Source: Achromobacter pestifer
Lineage (GTDB): Bacteria > Pseudomonadota > Gammaproteobacteria > Burkholderiales > Burkholderiaceae_B
NCBI RefSeq assembly: GCF_013267355.1
Contig: NZ_CP053985.1
Location: 2,728,001-2,792,000, forward strand
Length of the DNA: 64,000 nucleotides
Reading direction: 5' to 3'
The notes under the pieces were generated by a model. The model worked only from the letters and a program-made list of their open reading frames with translations, had not been told where the DNA came from and searched no databases. A program made the position numbers and the translations under genes. Of the stretch, positions 17,125 through 26,764 are shown piece by piece (positions within the stretch are counted from its first letter, which is position 1; every line of letters begins with the position of its first letter).

Positions 17125-17445
17125 ATGAACAATATTCGTAAAGGCGACGAAGTCATCGTCCTGACCGGCCGCGACAAGAAGCGTCGCGGTACCGTGCTGG
17201 CGCGCGTCGATGCCGACCACGTTCTGGTCGAAGGCGTCAACGTCGTCAAGAAGCACGTGAAAGCCAACCCGATGGCTAACAACCCGGGCGGGATTGTCGA
17301 AAAGACCATGCCGATTCACGTCTCGAACGTCGCGCTGTTCAACCCGGCCACCGGCCGTGGCGACCGCGTGGGCGTGCAAGAGGTCGAAGGCCGCAAGGTT
17401 CGCGTGTTCCGTTCCAATGGTGCCGTTGTCGGCGCCAAGGCGTAA
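17125..17445 (+). CDS. rplX: 50S ribosomal protein L24
   Basis: L24 (106 residues) is an assembly initiator with a KOW motif, seen at [19 protein letters not shown]. The basic centre (VKKHVKANP) and the ending typical of the family are present. It follows rplN after 11 nt with AAGGAG before the ATG. Confidence 0.96.
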   Translation: MNNIRKGDEVIVLTGRDKKRRGTVLARVDADHVLVEGVNVVKKHVKANPMANNPGGIVEKTMPIHVSNVALFNPATGRGDRVGVQEVEGRKVRVFRSNGAVVGAKA

Positions 17446-17457
17446 GGGGCGATAGAC

Positions 17458-17997
17458 ATGTCTCGTTTGCAAGATCTCTACAAGAGCAAGGTCGCTGCCG
17501 ACCTGCAAGCCCAGTTTGGCTACAAGAGCACGATGGAAGTGCCGCGCATCACCAAGATCACCCTGAACATGGGTGTGTCGGAAGCGGTGTCGGACAAGAA
17601 AGTCATCGAGCACGCTGTTGGCGACCTGACCAAGATCGCCGGCCAGAAGCCCGTCGTGACCAAGACCAAGAAGGCTATCGCCGGGTTCAAGATCCGCGAA
17701 AACTACCCGATCGGTTGCATGGTCACGCTGCGCGGTCAACGCATGTACGAATTCCTGGATCGCCTGGTGGCGGTTGCGCTGCCTCGCGTGCGCGACTTCC
17801 GCGGTATCTCGGGTCGTGCGTTCGACGGCCGTGGCAACTACAACATCGGGGTGAAAGAGCAGATCATTTTCCCCGAAATCGAGTACGACAAGATCGACGC
17901 GCTGCGTGGGCTGAACATCAGCATCACCACCTCCGCGAAGACCGACGAAGAAGCCAAGGCGCTGTTGACGGCCTTCAGCTTCCCGTTCCGTAACTAA
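17458..17997 (+). CDS. rplE: 50S ribosomal protein L5
   Basis: L5 (179 residues) binds 5S rRNA in the central protuberance. Landmarks are [33 protein letters not shown] and the [17 protein letters not shown] loop. Length is standard for bacteria. Canonical spc order is kept: rplX before, rpsN after. Confidence 0.97.
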   Translation: MSRLQDLYKSKVAADLQAQFGYKSTMEVPRITKITLNMGVSEAVSDKKVIEHAVGDLTKIAGQKPVVTKTKKAIAGFKIRENYPIGCMVTLRGQRMYEFLDRLVAVALPRVRDFRGISGRAFDGRGNYNIGVKEQIIFPEIEYDKIDALRGLNISITTSAKTDEEAKALLTAFSFPFRN

Positions 17998-18009
17998 GGG
18001 GCTGATGAC

Positions 18010-18315
18010 GTGGCTAAACTTTCCCTCATCAATCGCGACATCAAGCGCGCCAAGCTGGCTGACAAGTTCGCTGCCAAGCGCGCTGAGTTGAAGGCGATCA
18101 TCGACGACCAGTCGAAGACCGACGAAGATCGTTACCAAGCTCGGCTCAAGCTGCAACAGCTGCCGCGCAATGCCAACCCGACGCGTCAACGTAACCGTTG
18201 CGTGGTCACCGGTCGTCCGCGCGGTGTGTTCCGCAAGTTCGGCCTGACGCGCCACAAACTGCGTGAAATGGCGATGAAGGGTGAAATCCCCGGCATCACC
18301 AAGGCCAGCTGGTAG
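18010..18315 (+). CDS. rpsN: 30S ribosomal protein S14 (zinc-free type)
   Basis: The 101-residue form with only one Cys ([11 protein letters not shown]) is the long, zinc-independent S14. The C-terminal [21 protein letters not shown] is typical, cited in part as [13 protein letters not shown]. The start is GTG at 18010, preceded by AAGGGG. S14 helps assemble the 30S head. Confidence 0.95.
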   Translation: MAKLSLINRDIKRAKLADKFAAKRAELKAIIDDQSKTDEDRYQARLKLQQLPRNANPTRQRNRCVVTGRPRGVFRKFGLTRHKLREMAMKGEIPGITKASW

Positions 18316-18325
18316 GAGAAACAAT

Positions 18326-18721
18326 ATGAGCATGAGCGATCCCATCGCCGATATGCTGACCCGCATTCGCAATGCGCAGCAAGTGGACAAAGTTACGGTG
18401 AACATGCCCTCCTCGAAGCTGAAGGCGGCCATTGCCGCTGTGCTGAAGGACGAAGGCTACATCGACAGCTTTGAAATCAAGGGCACCCAGGCCAAGCCTG
18501 AGCTCGAGATCACCCTGAAGTACTACGCTGGCCGTCCGGTCATCGAGCGCATCGAACGCGTCTCGCGCCCCGGTCTGCGTATCTACAAGGGCCGTACCAG
18601 CATTCCTCAGGTCATGAACGGCCTGGGTGTGGCTATCGTTTCGACCTCGCGCGGCGTCATGACCGACCGTAAGGCTCGCGCCAATGGCGTCGGCGGCGAA
18701 GTGCTGTGCTACGTGGCCTAA
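18326..18721 (+). CDS. rpsH: 30S ribosomal protein S8
   Basis: S8 (131 residues) binds the central domain of 16S rRNA and in E. coli also represses the spc operon. The start [16 protein letters not shown] at 18326 follows GGAG by 7 nt and gives the standard length. The longer frame from 18281 overlaps rpsN and is not needed. The C-terminal GVMTDRKAR and GGEVLCYV close the family pattern. Confidence 0.96.
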   Translation: MSMSDPIADMLTRIRNAQQVDKVTVNMPSSKLKAAIAAVLKDEGYIDSFEIKGTQAKPELEITLKYYAGRPVIERIERVSRPGLRIYKGRTSIPQVMNGLGVAIVSTSRGVMTDRKARANGVGGEVLCYVA

Positions 18722-18733
18722 GGAGAAATTCGA

Positions 18734-19267
18734 ATGTCACGTATCGCTAAGTATCCGGTCGAACTGCCCAAGGGTGTCGAAGCTGACATCAAGCAGGATC
18801 AGATCACCGTCAAGGGCCCGCTGGGTTCCTTGACCCAAGCCCTGACCGGCGACGTCACGGTTGCGTTGGACAACGGCAAACTCACGTTTGTCGCCGCCAA
18901 CGAAAGCCGTCACGCCAACGCCATGTCGGGTACCGTGCGCGCTCTGGTGGCCAATATGGTTACCGGCGTGAGCAAGGGCTTCGAGCGCAAGCTGACCCTG
19001 GTTGGCGTGGGTTACCGCGCCTCGATCCAAGGCGATGCCGTTAAGCTGCAGCTCGGTTTCTCGCACGACGTTTTGCACCAGTTGCCGGCCGGCATCAAGG
19101 CCGAGTGCCCGACCCAGACGGAAATCGTCATCAAGGGCGCCAACAAGCAAGTCGTCGGTCAGATGGCCGCTGAAATCCGCGCGTACCGCGAACCCGAACC
19201 CTACAAGGGCAAGGGCGTGCGTTACTCGGACGAACGCGTCGTCATCAAAGAAACCAAGAAGAAATAA
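18734..19267 (+). CDS. rplF: 50S ribosomal protein L6
   Basis: L6 (177 residues) lies near the factor-binding stalk base. It has the two repeated alpha/beta domains, with [12 protein letters not shown] between them and the C-terminal motif [14 protein letters not shown]. Length is standard and the gene is in canonical order between rpsH and rplR. Confidence 0.97.
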   Translation: MSRIAKYPVELPKGVEADIKQDQITVKGPLGSLTQALTGDVTVALDNGKLTFVAANESRHANAMSGTVRALVANMVTGVSKGFERKLTLVGVGYRASIQGDAVKLQLGFSHDVLHQLPAGIKAECPTQTEIVIKGANKQVVGQMAAEIRAYREPEPYKGKGVRYSDERVVIKETKKK

Positions 19268-19288
19268 CGGCGCACGCAAGGACGAATC

Positions 19289-19654
19289 ATGGACAAAAAA
19301 GTTTCCCGTTTGCGTCGTGCGGTTCCGACCCGCCGGAAGATCAACGAGCTGCGCGTTCATCGCCTCTCGATTTTCCGCTCGAACCAGCACATCTACGCCA
19401 ACATCATTTCGCCGGAAGGCGATCGCGTTCTGGTCAGCGCCTCGACGGTCGAAGCCGAAGTGCGCGCGCAACTGGCCGGCCAAACCGGTCAGGGCGGCAA
19501 CAAAGCCGCTGCGTCGCTGGTTGGCAAGCGCGTGGCCGAAAAGGCCAAGGCTGCCGGTATCGAACTGGTCGCTTTCGATCGCTCGGGCTTTCGTTACCAT
19601 GGCCGCGTGAAAGCGCTGGCCGATGCCGCGCGTGAAGCCGGCCTGAAGTTCTAA
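19289..19654 (+). CDS. rplR: 50S ribosomal protein L18
   Basis: L18 (121 residues) carries 5S rRNA with L5. The Arg-rich N terminus ([15 protein letters not shown]), [17 protein letters not shown] and the C-terminal [25 protein letters not shown] region (cited in part) match the family. It starts 21 nt after rplF with an AAGGA site. Confidence 0.95.
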   Translation: MDKKVSRLRRAVPTRRKINELRVHRLSIFRSNQHIYANIISPEGDRVLVSASTVEAEVRAQLAGQTGQGGNKAAASLVGKRVAEKAKAAGIELVAFDRSGFRYHGRVKALADAAREAGLKF

Positions 19655-19669
19655 GCGAGGATCTGTCAA

Positions 19670-20191
19670 ATGGCTAAAGTACAAGGCAAGAACGCCGCGG
19701 AAAAAGAGAACGATGACGGCCTCCGCGAAAAGATGATCGCGGTCAACCGCGTGAGCAAAGTGGTCAAGGGTGGTCGCACCATGAGCTTTGCCGCGCTGAC
19801 CGTGGTTGGCGATGGCGATGGCCGCATCGGTATGGGTAAGGGCAAGGCGCGTGAAGTGCCGGTGTCCGTTCAGAAGGCTATGGAACAGGCCCGCCGCGGC
19901 ATGTTCAAGGTCGCTCTGAAGAACGGCACGCTGCACCACACCGTGGTTGGCAAGCATGGCGCCGCTACCGTGCTGATCTCGCCCGCTGCTGAAGGTACCG
20001 GCGTTATCGCCGGCGGCCCGATGCGCGCTATTTTTGATGTGATGGGTGTGCGTAACGTGGTTGCCAAGAGCCTGGGCTCGAGCAATCCCTACAACATGGT
20101 TCGCGCCACGTTGAACGGCTTGCGCGCCTCCATGACCCCGGCTGATGTTGCTGCCAAGCGCGGCAAGTCAGTCGAAGAAATCCTGGGGTAA
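19670..20191 (+). CDS. rpsE: 30S ribosomal protein S5
   Basis: S5 (173 residues) sits at the mRNA entrance and affects fidelity. The double-stranded RNA-binding part is seen at [20 protein letters not shown], and the C-terminal part at [13 protein letters not shown]. The conserved loop where spectinomycin-resistance changes occur (residues around VSKVVKGG) looks wild type. Four nt separate it from rpmD. Confidence 0.96.
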   Translation: MAKVQGKNAAEKENDDGLREKMIAVNRVSKVVKGGRTMSFAALTVVGDGDGRIGMGKGKAREVPVSVQKAMEQARRGMFKVALKNGTLHHTVVGKHGAATVLISPAAEGTGVIAGGPMRAIFDVMGVRNVVAKSLGSSNPYNMVRATLNGLRASMTPADVAAKRGKSVEEILG

Positions 20192-20194
20192 ATC

Positions 20195-20380
20195 ATGGCT
20201 CAGAAGCAGATCAAAGTGACCCTCGTGCGCTCGGTGATCGGTACCAAGCAATCGCACCGTGATACGGTTCGCGGTTTGGGCTTGGGCCGCATCAACAGCA
20301 GCCGCGTGCTGGTCGATACGCCCGAGGTGCGTGGGATGATCCGTAAGGTGGATTATCTCGTTTCCGTCTCGGAAGCCTAA
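20195..20380 (+). CDS. rpmD: 50S ribosomal protein L30
   Basis: L30 (61 residues) has the family core [19 protein letters not shown] followed by [19 protein letters not shown]. It is located between rpsE and rplO as expected. Length is normal for the short bacterial form. Confidence 0.95.
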   Translation: MAQKQIKVTLVRSVIGTKQSHRDTVRGLGLGRINSSRVLVDTPEVRGMIRKVDYLVSVSEA

Positions 20381-20389
20381 GGAATCACC

Positions 20390-20830
20390 ATGTCGGATAT
20401 GCAACTTAATTCGCTGAAGCCCGCTGAGGGCAGCAAGCACGCCAAGCGCCGCGTCGGCCGTGGCATCGGTTCGGGTCTGGGTAAGACCGCCGGCCGTGGT
20501 CACAAGGGTCAGAAGTCGCGCTCGGGCGGTTTCCATAAGGTTGGCTTCGAAGGCGGTCAAATGCCGCTGCAGCGTCGCCTGCCCAAGCGTGGTTTCACCC
20601 CGCTCGGCCAGCACCTGTACGCCGAAGTCCGTCTGTCGGACCTGCAAGCCCTGCCCATCGACGAAGTCGACGTGCAAGTGCTGAAGGCGGCTGGCGTGAT
20701 TGGCCAGGCGGTTCGTTACGCCAAGGTCATCAAGTCGGGTGAACTCTCGCGCAAGGTCGTGCTCAAGGGCATTACCGCGACGGCTGGCGCTCGCGCCGCC
20801 ATCGAAGGCGCGGGCGGCTCGCTTGCTTGA
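20390..20830 (+). CDS. rplO: 50S ribosomal protein L15
   Basis: L15 (146 residues) is a late assembly protein with a Gly/Arg-rich N-terminal extension into rRNA ([21 protein letters not shown]) and the segment [21 protein letters not shown], each cited in part. Length is standard. It ends 14 nt before the GTG of secY, keeping the usual coupling. Confidence 0.96.
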   Translation: MSDMQLNSLKPAEGSKHAKRRVGRGIGSGLGKTAGRGHKGQKSRSGGFHKVGFEGGQMPLQRRLPKRGFTPLGQHLYAEVRLSDLQALPIDEVDVQVLKAAGVIGQAVRYAKVIKSGELSRKVVLKGITATAGARAAIEGAGGSLA

Positions 20831-20844
20831 TCACGAGGTGACGA

Positions 20845-22170
20845 GTGGCTAACGCGCAGGCATTGGGTAAAACCGGAGCACGGTACGGCGATTTGAAGCG
20901 CCGCCTCGTGTTCCTGGTGCTCGCCCTGGTGGTTTACCGTTTGGGTACACACATCCCCGTACCGGGCATCAACCCGGATGCGCTGGCGGACTTGTTCCGT
21001 CAGAACCAGGGCGGGATCCTGGGCCTGTTCAACATGTTCTCGGGCGGGGCGCTCTCGCGCTTCTCGATTTTTGCCCTGGGGATCATGCCGTACATTTCGG
21101 CATCCATCATCATGCAGCTGATGTCTGTGGTGGTGCCGTCGCTGGAATCGCTCAAGAAAGAGGGCGAAGCCGGCCGTCGGAAGATCACCCAATACACCCG
21201 CTACGGCACGGTCGTGCTGGCGCTGGTGCAGGCTGTGGGCATTTCGGTAGCGTTGGAGTCCCAGCAGGGACTGGTGATCGATCCGGGCATGCTGTTTCGC
21301 TTCACGACCGTCGTGACCTTGGTCACCGGCACCATGTTCGTCATGTGGCTGGGTGAGCAAATCACGGAACGTGGTCTGGGCAACGGGATTTCCATCCTGA
21401 TCTTCGCAGGTATCGTTGCGGGTCTGCCCGCGGCGCTGGCTGCACTGTTGGACCTGGTCCGCACCAACTCGATGTCCGTGCTTTCGGCACTGTTCATCGT
21501 GGCTCTGGTGGTGCTGGTTACCGCTTTTGTGGTGTTCGTGGAACGCGGACAGCGCAAGATCACGGTGAACTACGCCAAGCGTCAGGTCGGCAACAAGGTC
21601 TACGGTGGTCAAAGCTCGCATTTGCCGCTGAAGCTGAACATGGCAGGGGTGATTCCGCCGATCTTCGCGTCGTCGATCATTCTGTTCCCGGCCACGATCA
21701 CGAGCTGGTTCTCCAGCAGTGAGAACATGCGCTGGCTTAGCGACCTGGCTGCGGCCCTGTCGCCTCGTCAACCGCTCTACATCACGCTGTACTCGGTCGC
21801 GATTATTTTCTTCTGCTTTTTCTACACGGCTCTGGTGTTCAACAGCCGCGAAACGGCGGACAACCTGAAGAAGAGTGGTGCGTTTGTTCCGGGCATCCGT
21901 CCGGGCGAACAAACAGCGCGCTACATCGACAAGATCCTGATGCGTCTGACGCTCGCAGGTGCCATCTACATCACGTTGGTGTGCCTGTTGCCGGAATTCT
22001 TGGTGATGCGCTGGAACGTTCCCTTCTACTTCGGTGGTACGTCCCTGTTGATTATTGTGGTGGTGACGATGGATTTCATGGCACAGGTTCAGGCCTACAT
22101 GATGTCTCACCAGTACGACTCGTTGCTCAAGAAGGCTAACTTCAAGGGCGCGGGTTTGCCGATGCGGTAA
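20845..22170 (+). CDS. secY: Protein translocase subunit SecY
   Basis: SecY (441 residues) is the channel of the Sec translocon in the inner membrane. About ten hydrophobic segments are visible, beginning with [22 protein letters not shown]. The lateral-gate/plug region reads [21 protein letters not shown], cited in part as [16 protein letters not shown], and the long cytoplasmic loops carry Arg and Lys ([16 protein letters not shown]). The start is GTG at 20845. It sits in the usual spc position after rplO, followed by infA. Confidence 0.97.
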   Translation: MANAQALGKTGARYGDLKRRLVFLVLALVVYRLGTHIPVPGINPDALADLFRQNQGGILGLFNMFSGGALSRFSIFALGIMPYISASIIMQLMSVVVPSLESLKKEGEAGRRKITQYTRYGTVVLALVQAVGISVALESQQGLVIDPGMLFRFTTVVTLVTGTMFVMWLGEQITERGLGNGISILIFAGIVAGLPAALAALLDLVRTNSMSVLSALFIVALVVLVTAFVVFVERGQRKITVNYAKRQVGNKVYGGQSSHLPLKLNMAGVIPPIFASSIILFPATITSWFSSSENMRWLSDLAAALSPRQPLYITLYSVAIIFFCFFYTALVFNSRETADNLKKSGAFVPGIRPGEQTARYIDKILMRLTLAGAIYITLVCLLPEFLVMRWNVPFYFGGTSLLIIVVVTMDFMAQVQAYMMSHQYDSLLKKANFKGAGLPMR

Positions 22171-22178
22171 GCAAAAGA

Positions 22179-22397
22179 ATGTCCAAGGACGACGTCATTC
22201 AGATGCAAGGCGAGGTTCTTGAGAACCTCCCGAACGCGACATTTCGCGTCAAGCTCGAAAACGGCCACGTGGTGTTGGGCCATATTTCCGGCAAGATGCG
22301 TATGCATTACATCCGGATCCTGCCGGGTGACAAGGTCACAGTGGAGCTCACGCCCTATGATCTGACGCGAGCCAGGATAGTTTTCCGCTCCAAATGA
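22179..22397 (+). CDS. infA: Translation initiation factor IF-1
   Basis: IF-1 (72 residues, standard) is a single OB fold that occupies the 30S A site during initiation. The core [30 protein letters not shown] is characteristic (cited outline: [19 protein letters not shown]). It starts 8 nt after secY without a strong Shine-Dalgarno, so translation may be coupled. Location between secY and rpmJ is common. Confidence 0.95.
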   Translation: MSKDDVIQMQGEVLENLPNATFRVKLENGHVVLGHISGKMRMHYIRILPGDKVTVELTPYDLTRARIVFRSK

Positions 22398-22431
22398 GCG
22401 GAACCGGATTACGGAAAATTAGGAGTCAACC

Positions 22432-22545
22432 ATGAAAGTAATGGCATCGGTTAAGCGGATCTGCCGCAACTGCAAAGTTATCAAACGTCACGGCGTGGTG
22501 CGCGTTATCTGCACCGACCCGCGTCATAAGCAGCGTCAAGGCTAA
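22432..22545 (+). CDS. rpmJ: 50S ribosomal protein L36 (zinc-binding type)
   Basis: A 37-residue gene recognised by eye: it starts [15 protein letters not shown] and ends RHKQRQG. Zinc ligands Cys11, Cys14, Cys27 and His32 are all present, so it is the C+ form. AGGAG lies 6-10 nt upstream of the ATG. It sits between infA and rpsM, the standard start of the alpha group. Confidence 0.96.
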
Positions 22546-22588
22546 CTCGGGTTAGCGACTACGCAACAGATTTATTCAAGGAATAGTC

Positions 22589-22954
22589 ATGGCCCGTATT
22601 GCTGGCATTAACATCCCGCCGCAACAGCACGCCGAGATCGGACTGACCGCCATTTTTGGCATTGGTCGTACGCGCGCTCGCAAGATTTGCGAAGCGGCAA
22701 ACGTACCCTTTGACAAGAAGGTCAAGGATCTGAACGACGCTGAATTGGAACGCGTCCGCGAACATGTTGGTCTGTTCACGGTTGAAGGCGACCTGCGTCG
22801 TGAAGTACAGCTCTCGATCAAGCGTTTGATCGACCTGGGAACCTACCGCGGTATGCGTCACAAGCGCGGTTTGCCCGTGCGCGGCCAGCGCACTCGCACC
22901 AACGCCCGGACCCGCAAGGGCCCGCGTCGTGCTGCTGCGTCCCTGAAGAAATAA
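22589..22954 (+). CDS. rpsM: 30S ribosomal protein S13
   Basis: S13 (121 residues) forms intersubunit bridges from the 30S head. Landmarks are [39 protein letters not shown] (cited in part) and the basic tail [11 protein letters not shown]. Standard length and first of the rpsM-rpsK-rpsD-rpoA-rplQ order. Confidence 0.97.
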   Translation: MARIAGINIPPQQHAEIGLTAIFGIGRTRARKICEAANVPFDKKVKDLNDAELERVREHVGLFTVEGDLRREVQLSIKRLIDLGTYRGMRHKRGLPVRGQRTRTNARTRKGPRRAAASLKK

Positions 22955-22969
22955 TCGAGGAACTGGATT

Positions 22970-23371
22970 ATGGCGAAAGCTTCCACCAGCGGCGCTTCGC
23001 GCGTGCGCAAAAAGGTCAAGAAGAACGTCTCGGACGGCATCGCGCACGTTCACGCTTCGTTCAACAACACCATCATCACCATCACCGATCGTCAGGGCAA
23101 CGCGCTGTCGTGGGCCACGTCGGGCGGTGCTGGTTTCAAGGGCTCGCGCAAGTCGACCCCGTTCGCCGCGCAGGTCGCTGCTGAAACGGCTGGCCGCGTC
23201 GCGCTGGAGTACGGCATCAAGACGCTGGAAGTGCGTATCAAGGGCCCCGGTCCTGGTCGCGAATCGTCGGTCCGCGCTCTGAACGCGCTGGGCATCAAGA
23301 TTTCGTCCATCGCCGACATCACGCCCGTTCCGCACAACGGCTGCCGTCCGCCGAAGCGTCGTCGTATCTAA
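22970..23371 (+). CDS. rpsK: 30S ribosomal protein S11
   Basis: S11 (133 residues) lies on the platform near the mRNA exit. The segments [19 protein letters not shown] and the C-terminal [13 protein letters not shown] are diagnostic; the Asn in PHNG is the site of isoaspartate formation in E. coli. It is 15 nt after rpsM and 11 nt before rpsD. Confidence 0.97.
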   Translation: MAKASTSGASRVRKKVKKNVSDGIAHVHASFNNTIITITDRQGNALSWATSGGAGFKGSRKSTPFAAQVAAETAGRVALEYGIKTLEVRIKGPGPGRESSVRALNALGIKISSIADITPVPHNGCRPPKRRRI

Positions 23372-23382
23372 AGGGAATCCAC

Positions 23383-24006
23383 ATGGCACGTTATATTGGA
23401 CCCAAATGCAAGCTCTCGCGCCGCGAGGGTACTGACCTGTTCCTGAAGAGCGCCCGCCGCTCGCTGGATTCCAAGTGCAAGCTGGATTCCAAGCCTGGCC
23501 AACACGGCCGCACTTCGGGTGCCCGCACTTCCGACTACGGCCTGCAGCTGCGCGAAAAGCAAAAGCTCAAGCGCATGTACGGCGTGCTGGAAAAGCAATT
23601 CCGCAAGTACTTCGCTGAAGCCGAGCGCCGCCGTGGCAACACCGGCGAAACGCTGATCCAGCTGCTGGAATCGCGCCTGGACAACGTCGTCTACCGCATG
23701 GGCTTCGGCTCGACGCGCGCCGAAGCTCGCCAGCTGGTGAGCCACCGCGCCATCGAACTGAACGGCCACACGGCTGACATCGCTTCGATGCTGGTCAAGG
23801 CTGGCGACGTCGTGTCGGTCCGCGAAAAGGCCAAGAAGCAAGGCCGCATCAAGGAATCGCTCGACCTGGCTACCAGCATCGGCATCCCCCAGTGGGTGGA
23901 AGTCGACACGACCAAGTTGACCGGTACGTTCAAGTCGGCCCCCGATCGCGCTGACGTCGCTCGCGACATCAACGAATCGATGGTCGTCGAACTGTACTCG
24001 CGTTAA
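23383..24006 (+). CDS. rpsD: 30S ribosomal protein S4
   Basis: S4 (207 residues) nucleates assembly of the 30S 5' domain and in E. coli represses the alpha operon. The S4 RNA-binding domain covers [24 protein letters not shown], cited in part, and the start [16 protein letters not shown] is typical. The gene is followed by a 215-bp spacer with two hairpins before rpoA, wider than in many relatives. Confidence 0.97.
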   Translation: MARYIGPKCKLSRREGTDLFLKSARRSLDSKCKLDSKPGQHGRTSGARTSDYGLQLREKQKLKRMYGVLEKQFRKYFAEAERRRGNTGETLIQLLESRLDNVVYRMGFGSTRAEARQLVSHRAIELNGHTADIASMLVKAGDVVSVREKAKKQGRIKESLDLATSIGIPQWVEVDTTKLTGTFKSAPDRADVARDINESMVVELYSR

Positions 24007-24014
24007 TCAGGCCT

Positions 24015-24042
24015 GCCGGCGCTACCTTCGCAGTGCGCCGGC
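24015..24042 (+). promoter_or_regulatory. Hairpin after rpsD with a loop shared by the hairpin after rpsJ
   Basis: A perfect 8-bp stem GCCGGCGC (24015-24022) / GCGCCGGC (24035-24042). The stretch GCTACCTTCGC (24021-24031), running from the end of the left arm into the loop, is identical in the hairpin after rpsJ (504-514). It starts 8 nt after the rpsD stop. The stem sequences differ, so the shared loop is notable. Confidence 0.45.
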
Positions 24043-24078
24043 GAGCTGGTCTCGCGACCCGTTTGCACGCCCCGCAGC

Positions 24079-24113
24079 AGCCCGCTTTCCGCTTTTTGGC
24101 GGAGCGGGCTTTG
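24079..24113 (+). terminator. Weak intrinsic terminator or attenuator upstream of rpoA
   Basis: AGCCCGC and TCCGC on the left pair with GCGGA and GCGGGCT on the right around a T-rich loop (24079-24110), followed by only TTG. The short U tract makes it a partial terminator at best. It could lower or tune read-through from rpsD into rpoA. Confidence 0.4.
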
Positions 24114-24221
24114 CGGTAAGTATCGGCCGGTGTTTTTCGCGCCGTCCGCGTTTCAAGTTTCACCCTGTCCATCAGCCTTATCGGTGTAACGAGCCGAGGG
24201 TATTGAAAAGGAACACAGTAA

Positions 24222-25208
24222 ATGTCCACTCAAGGTTTCCTGAAGCCGCGCTCCATTGAAGTCGAACCGGTCGGCACGCACCATGCCAAGATCGTGATGG
24301 AGCCGTTCGAGCGTGGCTACGGTCACACGCTGGGCAACGCCCTGCGCCGCATCCTGCTGTCTTCGATGACCGGCTACGCGCCGACCGAAGTCCAGATGAC
24401 GGGCGTGGTGCACGAATACTCGACCATCCCGGGCGTTCGCGAAGATGTCGTCGACATCCTGCTGAACCTGAAGGGCGTGGTCTTCAAGCTGCACAATCGC
24501 GACGAAGTGACCCTGGTTCTGCGCAAGACCGGCGCGGGCACCGTGCTGGCCAGCGACATCGAGCTGCCGCACGACGTCGAGATCATCAACCCCGGCCATG
24601 CCATCTGCAACCTGACGGACGCAGGCAAGCTGGAAATGCAGATCAAGGTCGAAAAGGGCCGCGGCTACGTGCCGGGCAACGTGCGCGCGCTGTCGGAAGA
24701 CCGCACCCACACCATCGGCCGCATCGTTCTGGACGCCTCGTTCAGCCCGGTTCGCCGCGTGAGCTACGCCGTTGAAAGCGCCCGCGTGGAACAGCGTACC
24801 GATCTGGACAAGCTGGTCCTGGACATCGAAACCAACGGCGTGATCTCGCCCGAGGAAGCGGTGCGCCAGTCGGCTCGCATCCTGATGGACCAGATCTCGG
24901 TCTTCGCCGCCCTGGAAGGCGCTGGCGATTCCTACGAAGCCCCGGTCCGCGGCACGCCGCAGATCGATCCGGTGCTGCTGCGCCCGGTCGACGACCTGGA
25001 GCTGACCGTGCGTTCGGCCAACTGCCTGAAGGCCGAAAACATCTACTACATCGGCGACCTGATCCAGCGTACCGAAAACGAGCTGCTCAAGACCCCGAAC
25101 CTGGGTCGCAAGTCGCTCAACGAGATCAAGGAAGTCCTGGCCGCACGCGGCCTGACGCTGGGCATGAAGCTCGAAAACTGGCCCCCCCTGGGCCTGGAGC
25201 GTCCCTAA
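24222..25208 (+). CDS. rpoA: DNA-directed RNA polymerase subunit alpha
   Basis: The alpha subunit (328 residues) dimerises to start RNA polymerase assembly. The N-terminal domain (about 1-235) shows [18 protein letters not shown]. The C-terminal domain (about 250-328) shows the DNA- and activator-binding helix [14 protein letters not shown] and [14 protein letters not shown]. Length is standard. It has an AAAGGAA site, and its 5' spacer contains two hairpins that may set its expression apart from rpsD. Confidence 0.98.
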   Translation: MSTQGFLKPRSIEVEPVGTHHAKIVMEPFERGYGHTLGNALRRILLSSMTGYAPTEVQMTGVVHEYSTIPGVREDVVDILLNLKGVVFKLHNRDEVTLVLRKTGAGTVLASDIELPHDVEIINPGHAICNLTDAGKLEMQIKVEKGRGYVPGNVRALSEDRTHTIGRIVLDASFSPVRRVSYAVESARVEQRTDLDKLVLDIETNGVISPEEAVRQSARILMDQISVFAALEGAGDSYEAPVRGTPQIDPVLLRPVDDLELTVRSANCLKAENIYYIGDLIQRTENELLKTPNLGRKSLNEIKEVLAARGLTLGMKLENWPPLGLERP

Positions 25209-25222
25209 GTCTTGAAAGGGTG

Positions 25223-25271
25223 CCGCTCCTGAAAAGGGGCGGTTCCCGCAGGCAGCCGGCCTTGCGCCGGC
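25223..25271 (+). promoter_or_regulatory. Two hairpins in the rpoA-rplQ spacer
   Basis: CCGCTCC (25223-25229) pairs with GGGGCGG (25236-25242) with one wobble, and GCCGGC (25255-25260) pairs with GCCGGC (25266-25271). Neither has a U tract. The spacer is 184 bp long. No clear promoter was found. Confidence 0.3.
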
Positions 25272-25392
25272 CGGTTTGCGAAATCGTCGTAAAATGCACC
25301 GTTTTCTACCGGACCGCGGCCTGATTGCAGGTTGATAGAAGAGCCGGCAACCCGATGGCTGACGCCATCTTTAGATTCAAAGGAAACTTATC

Positions 25393-25785
25393 ATGCGTCA
25401 CGGTAATGGCTTGCGTAAGCTCAACCGCACCAGCAGTCACCGTCTTGCCATGTTCCGCAACATGGCCGTTTCGTTGATCACCCACGAAGCCATCAAGACC
25501 ACGCTGCCGAAGGCGAAAGAATTGCGCCGCGTCATCGAACCCCTGATCACGCTGGGCAAGGAGCCCACGCTCGCGAACAAGCGTCTGGCTTTTGCCCGTC
25601 TGCGCGATCGCGACGCGGTGGTGAAGCTGTTCGCCGAAATCGGCCCGCGCTACGCGGCCCGTAACGGCGGCTACACCCGCGTGCTGAAGATGGGCTTCCG
25701 TCAAGGCGACAACGCTCCCATGGCTTTCATGGAACTGGTTGACCGTCCGGAAGTCGATGAAGCCGCTGAGGGCAGCGCCGAATAA
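25393..25785 (+). CDS. rplQ: 50S ribosomal protein L17
   Basis: L17 (130 residues) starts [17 protein letters not shown] and shows [26 protein letters not shown] (cited in part), both diagnostic. It is the last gene of the alpha group and is followed at once by a strong terminator. Confidence 0.97.
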   Translation: MRHGNGLRKLNRTSSHRLAMFRNMAVSLITHEAIKTTLPKAKELRRVIEPLITLGKEPTLANKRLAFARLRDRDAVVKLFAEIGPRYAARNGGYTRVLKMGFRQGDNAPMAFMELVDRPEVDEAAEGSAE

Positions 25786-25806
25786 TTTCGGTAGCTCGAT
25801 AAGCGA

Positions 25807-25840
25807 CAAGGGCGGGTCTTCGGACCCGCCCTTGTTTTTT
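25807..25840 (+). terminator. Rho-independent terminator after rplQ
   Basis: A perfect 12-bp stem CAAGGGCGGGTC (25807-25818) / GACCCGCCCTTG (25823-25834) with a stable TTCG tetraloop, then six T. It ends the ribosomal cluster and also faces the convergent HIT gene. Confidence 0.93.
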
Positions 25841-25856
25841 GCGCGTCCGCGATGCG

Positions 25857-26294
25857 TTATGAGGCGTGCAGTTCGTTGCGCAATTGCGCGGCGGTCGCGG
25901 CCAGCGCTTCGGCGGCGGGCTGAGGCGGCATCTTGAAAGTCAGGTCCTGCTGCTCGATGTACTGGGTGGACGTGACGTCCTGCGGGTGATGCATGGGGAT
26001 GACGTGGGCGTGCGCATGCGCCACGTGGATGCCCGTGAAGGCGAAGCCCACGCGCTCCACGTCGTACAGGCGCTTCATGTGGCGCCCGAGCTTCTGGCCC
26101 AGGTTGAGGATGCTGCCCGCCAGATCGGCCGGCATGTCCTCGTAATAGGGATAGTGCTGCTTCGGGATGATGAGCACGTGCCCGGGGCGCACCGGGTGGA
26201 TATCGAGAAAGGCCAGCAGGCGTTCGTCCTCGTGGACCACGTGCGCGGGGATTTCGTGGCGGGCGATGCGGCAGAACAGGCAGTTATCGGACAT
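25857..26294 (-). CDS. HIT-family nucleotide-binding hydrolase
   Basis: A 145-residue histidine-triad protein. The active-site motif HAHAHVIPM is clear, preceded by the family pattern LFCRIARHEIPAHVVHEDE and RPGHVLIIPKQHYPYYEDM, each cited in part. Such proteins hydrolyse nucleotide monophosphate conjugates such as AMP-lysine or dinucleoside polyphosphates. GAGG 5 nt upstream supports the ATG at 26294 over the longer frame to 26363. It is divergent from cutA. The exact substrate is not assignable. Confidence 0.9.
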   Translation of the reverse strand: MSDNCLFCRIARHEIPAHVVHEDERLLAFLDIHPVRPGHVLIIPKQHYPYYEDMPADLAGSILNLGQKLGRHMKRLYDVERVGFAFTGIHVAHAHAHVIPMHHPQDVTSTQYIEQQDLTFKMPPQPAAEALAATAAQLRNELHAS

Positions 26295-26416
26295 GCGTGC
26301 CTCGGTGAAAGCGGGTTGCATGGCGGCGCGTTCTGACCCGGCGGATCCGGACGCTGGCCGCAATACCGATAAAATACCCCGAGTTACATCCCATACGGGT
26401 ATTCCGAGGAGCCTCC

Positions 26417-26764
26417 ATGTTGCGAGATGACGACGTTGTGCTGGTCATCAGCAATGCGCCCGACCTGCTGCTGGCCAAGCGGATTGCGCATGTTCTGGTC
26501 GAAGACGGCTTGGCCGCCTGCGTGAACCTTGGCGCACCGGGCCTGTCCATCTACATGTGGAAAGGAGAAGTCGAAGGGGCGGAGGAAATCCCCATCCACA
26601 TCAAGACCACCTACGCGCGCCATCAGGCTGTAGTGCAGGCCCTGGCGCAGATGCATCCCTACGATGTGCCCGAGATCATCGTGCTGCCCGTCATCGGCGG
26701 CGCGGCGCCCTATCTGGACTGGGTGCGTGAGCAGACGGCCGTCACGCAGAACAAGAGAGACTGA
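26417..26764 (+). CDS. cutA: Divalent-cation tolerance protein CutA
   Basis: A 115-residue CutA1-family protein, a small trimer related to PII in fold. Family markers are ACVNLGAPGLSIYMWKGEVE (cited in part), EEIPIHIKTT and HPYDVPEIIVLPV. Its molecular role is debated; E. coli cutA is linked with copper tolerance and lies beside dsbD. The same arrangement holds here, because its stop overlaps the dsbD start (TGATG). Confidence 0.93.
   Translation: MLRDDDVVLVISNAPDLLLAKRIAHVLVEDGLAACVNLGAPGLSIYMWKGEVEGAEEIPIHIKTTYARHQAVVQALAQMHPYDVPEIIVLPVIGGAAPYLDWVREQTAVTQNKRD

Noticed and set aside
20716..22110. Long minus-strand open frame opposite secY
   Set aside because: It is antisense to an unmistakable secY, is rich in His/Gln/Arg as expected of a shadow frame in high-GC DNA, and has no ribosome binding site or family resemblance.
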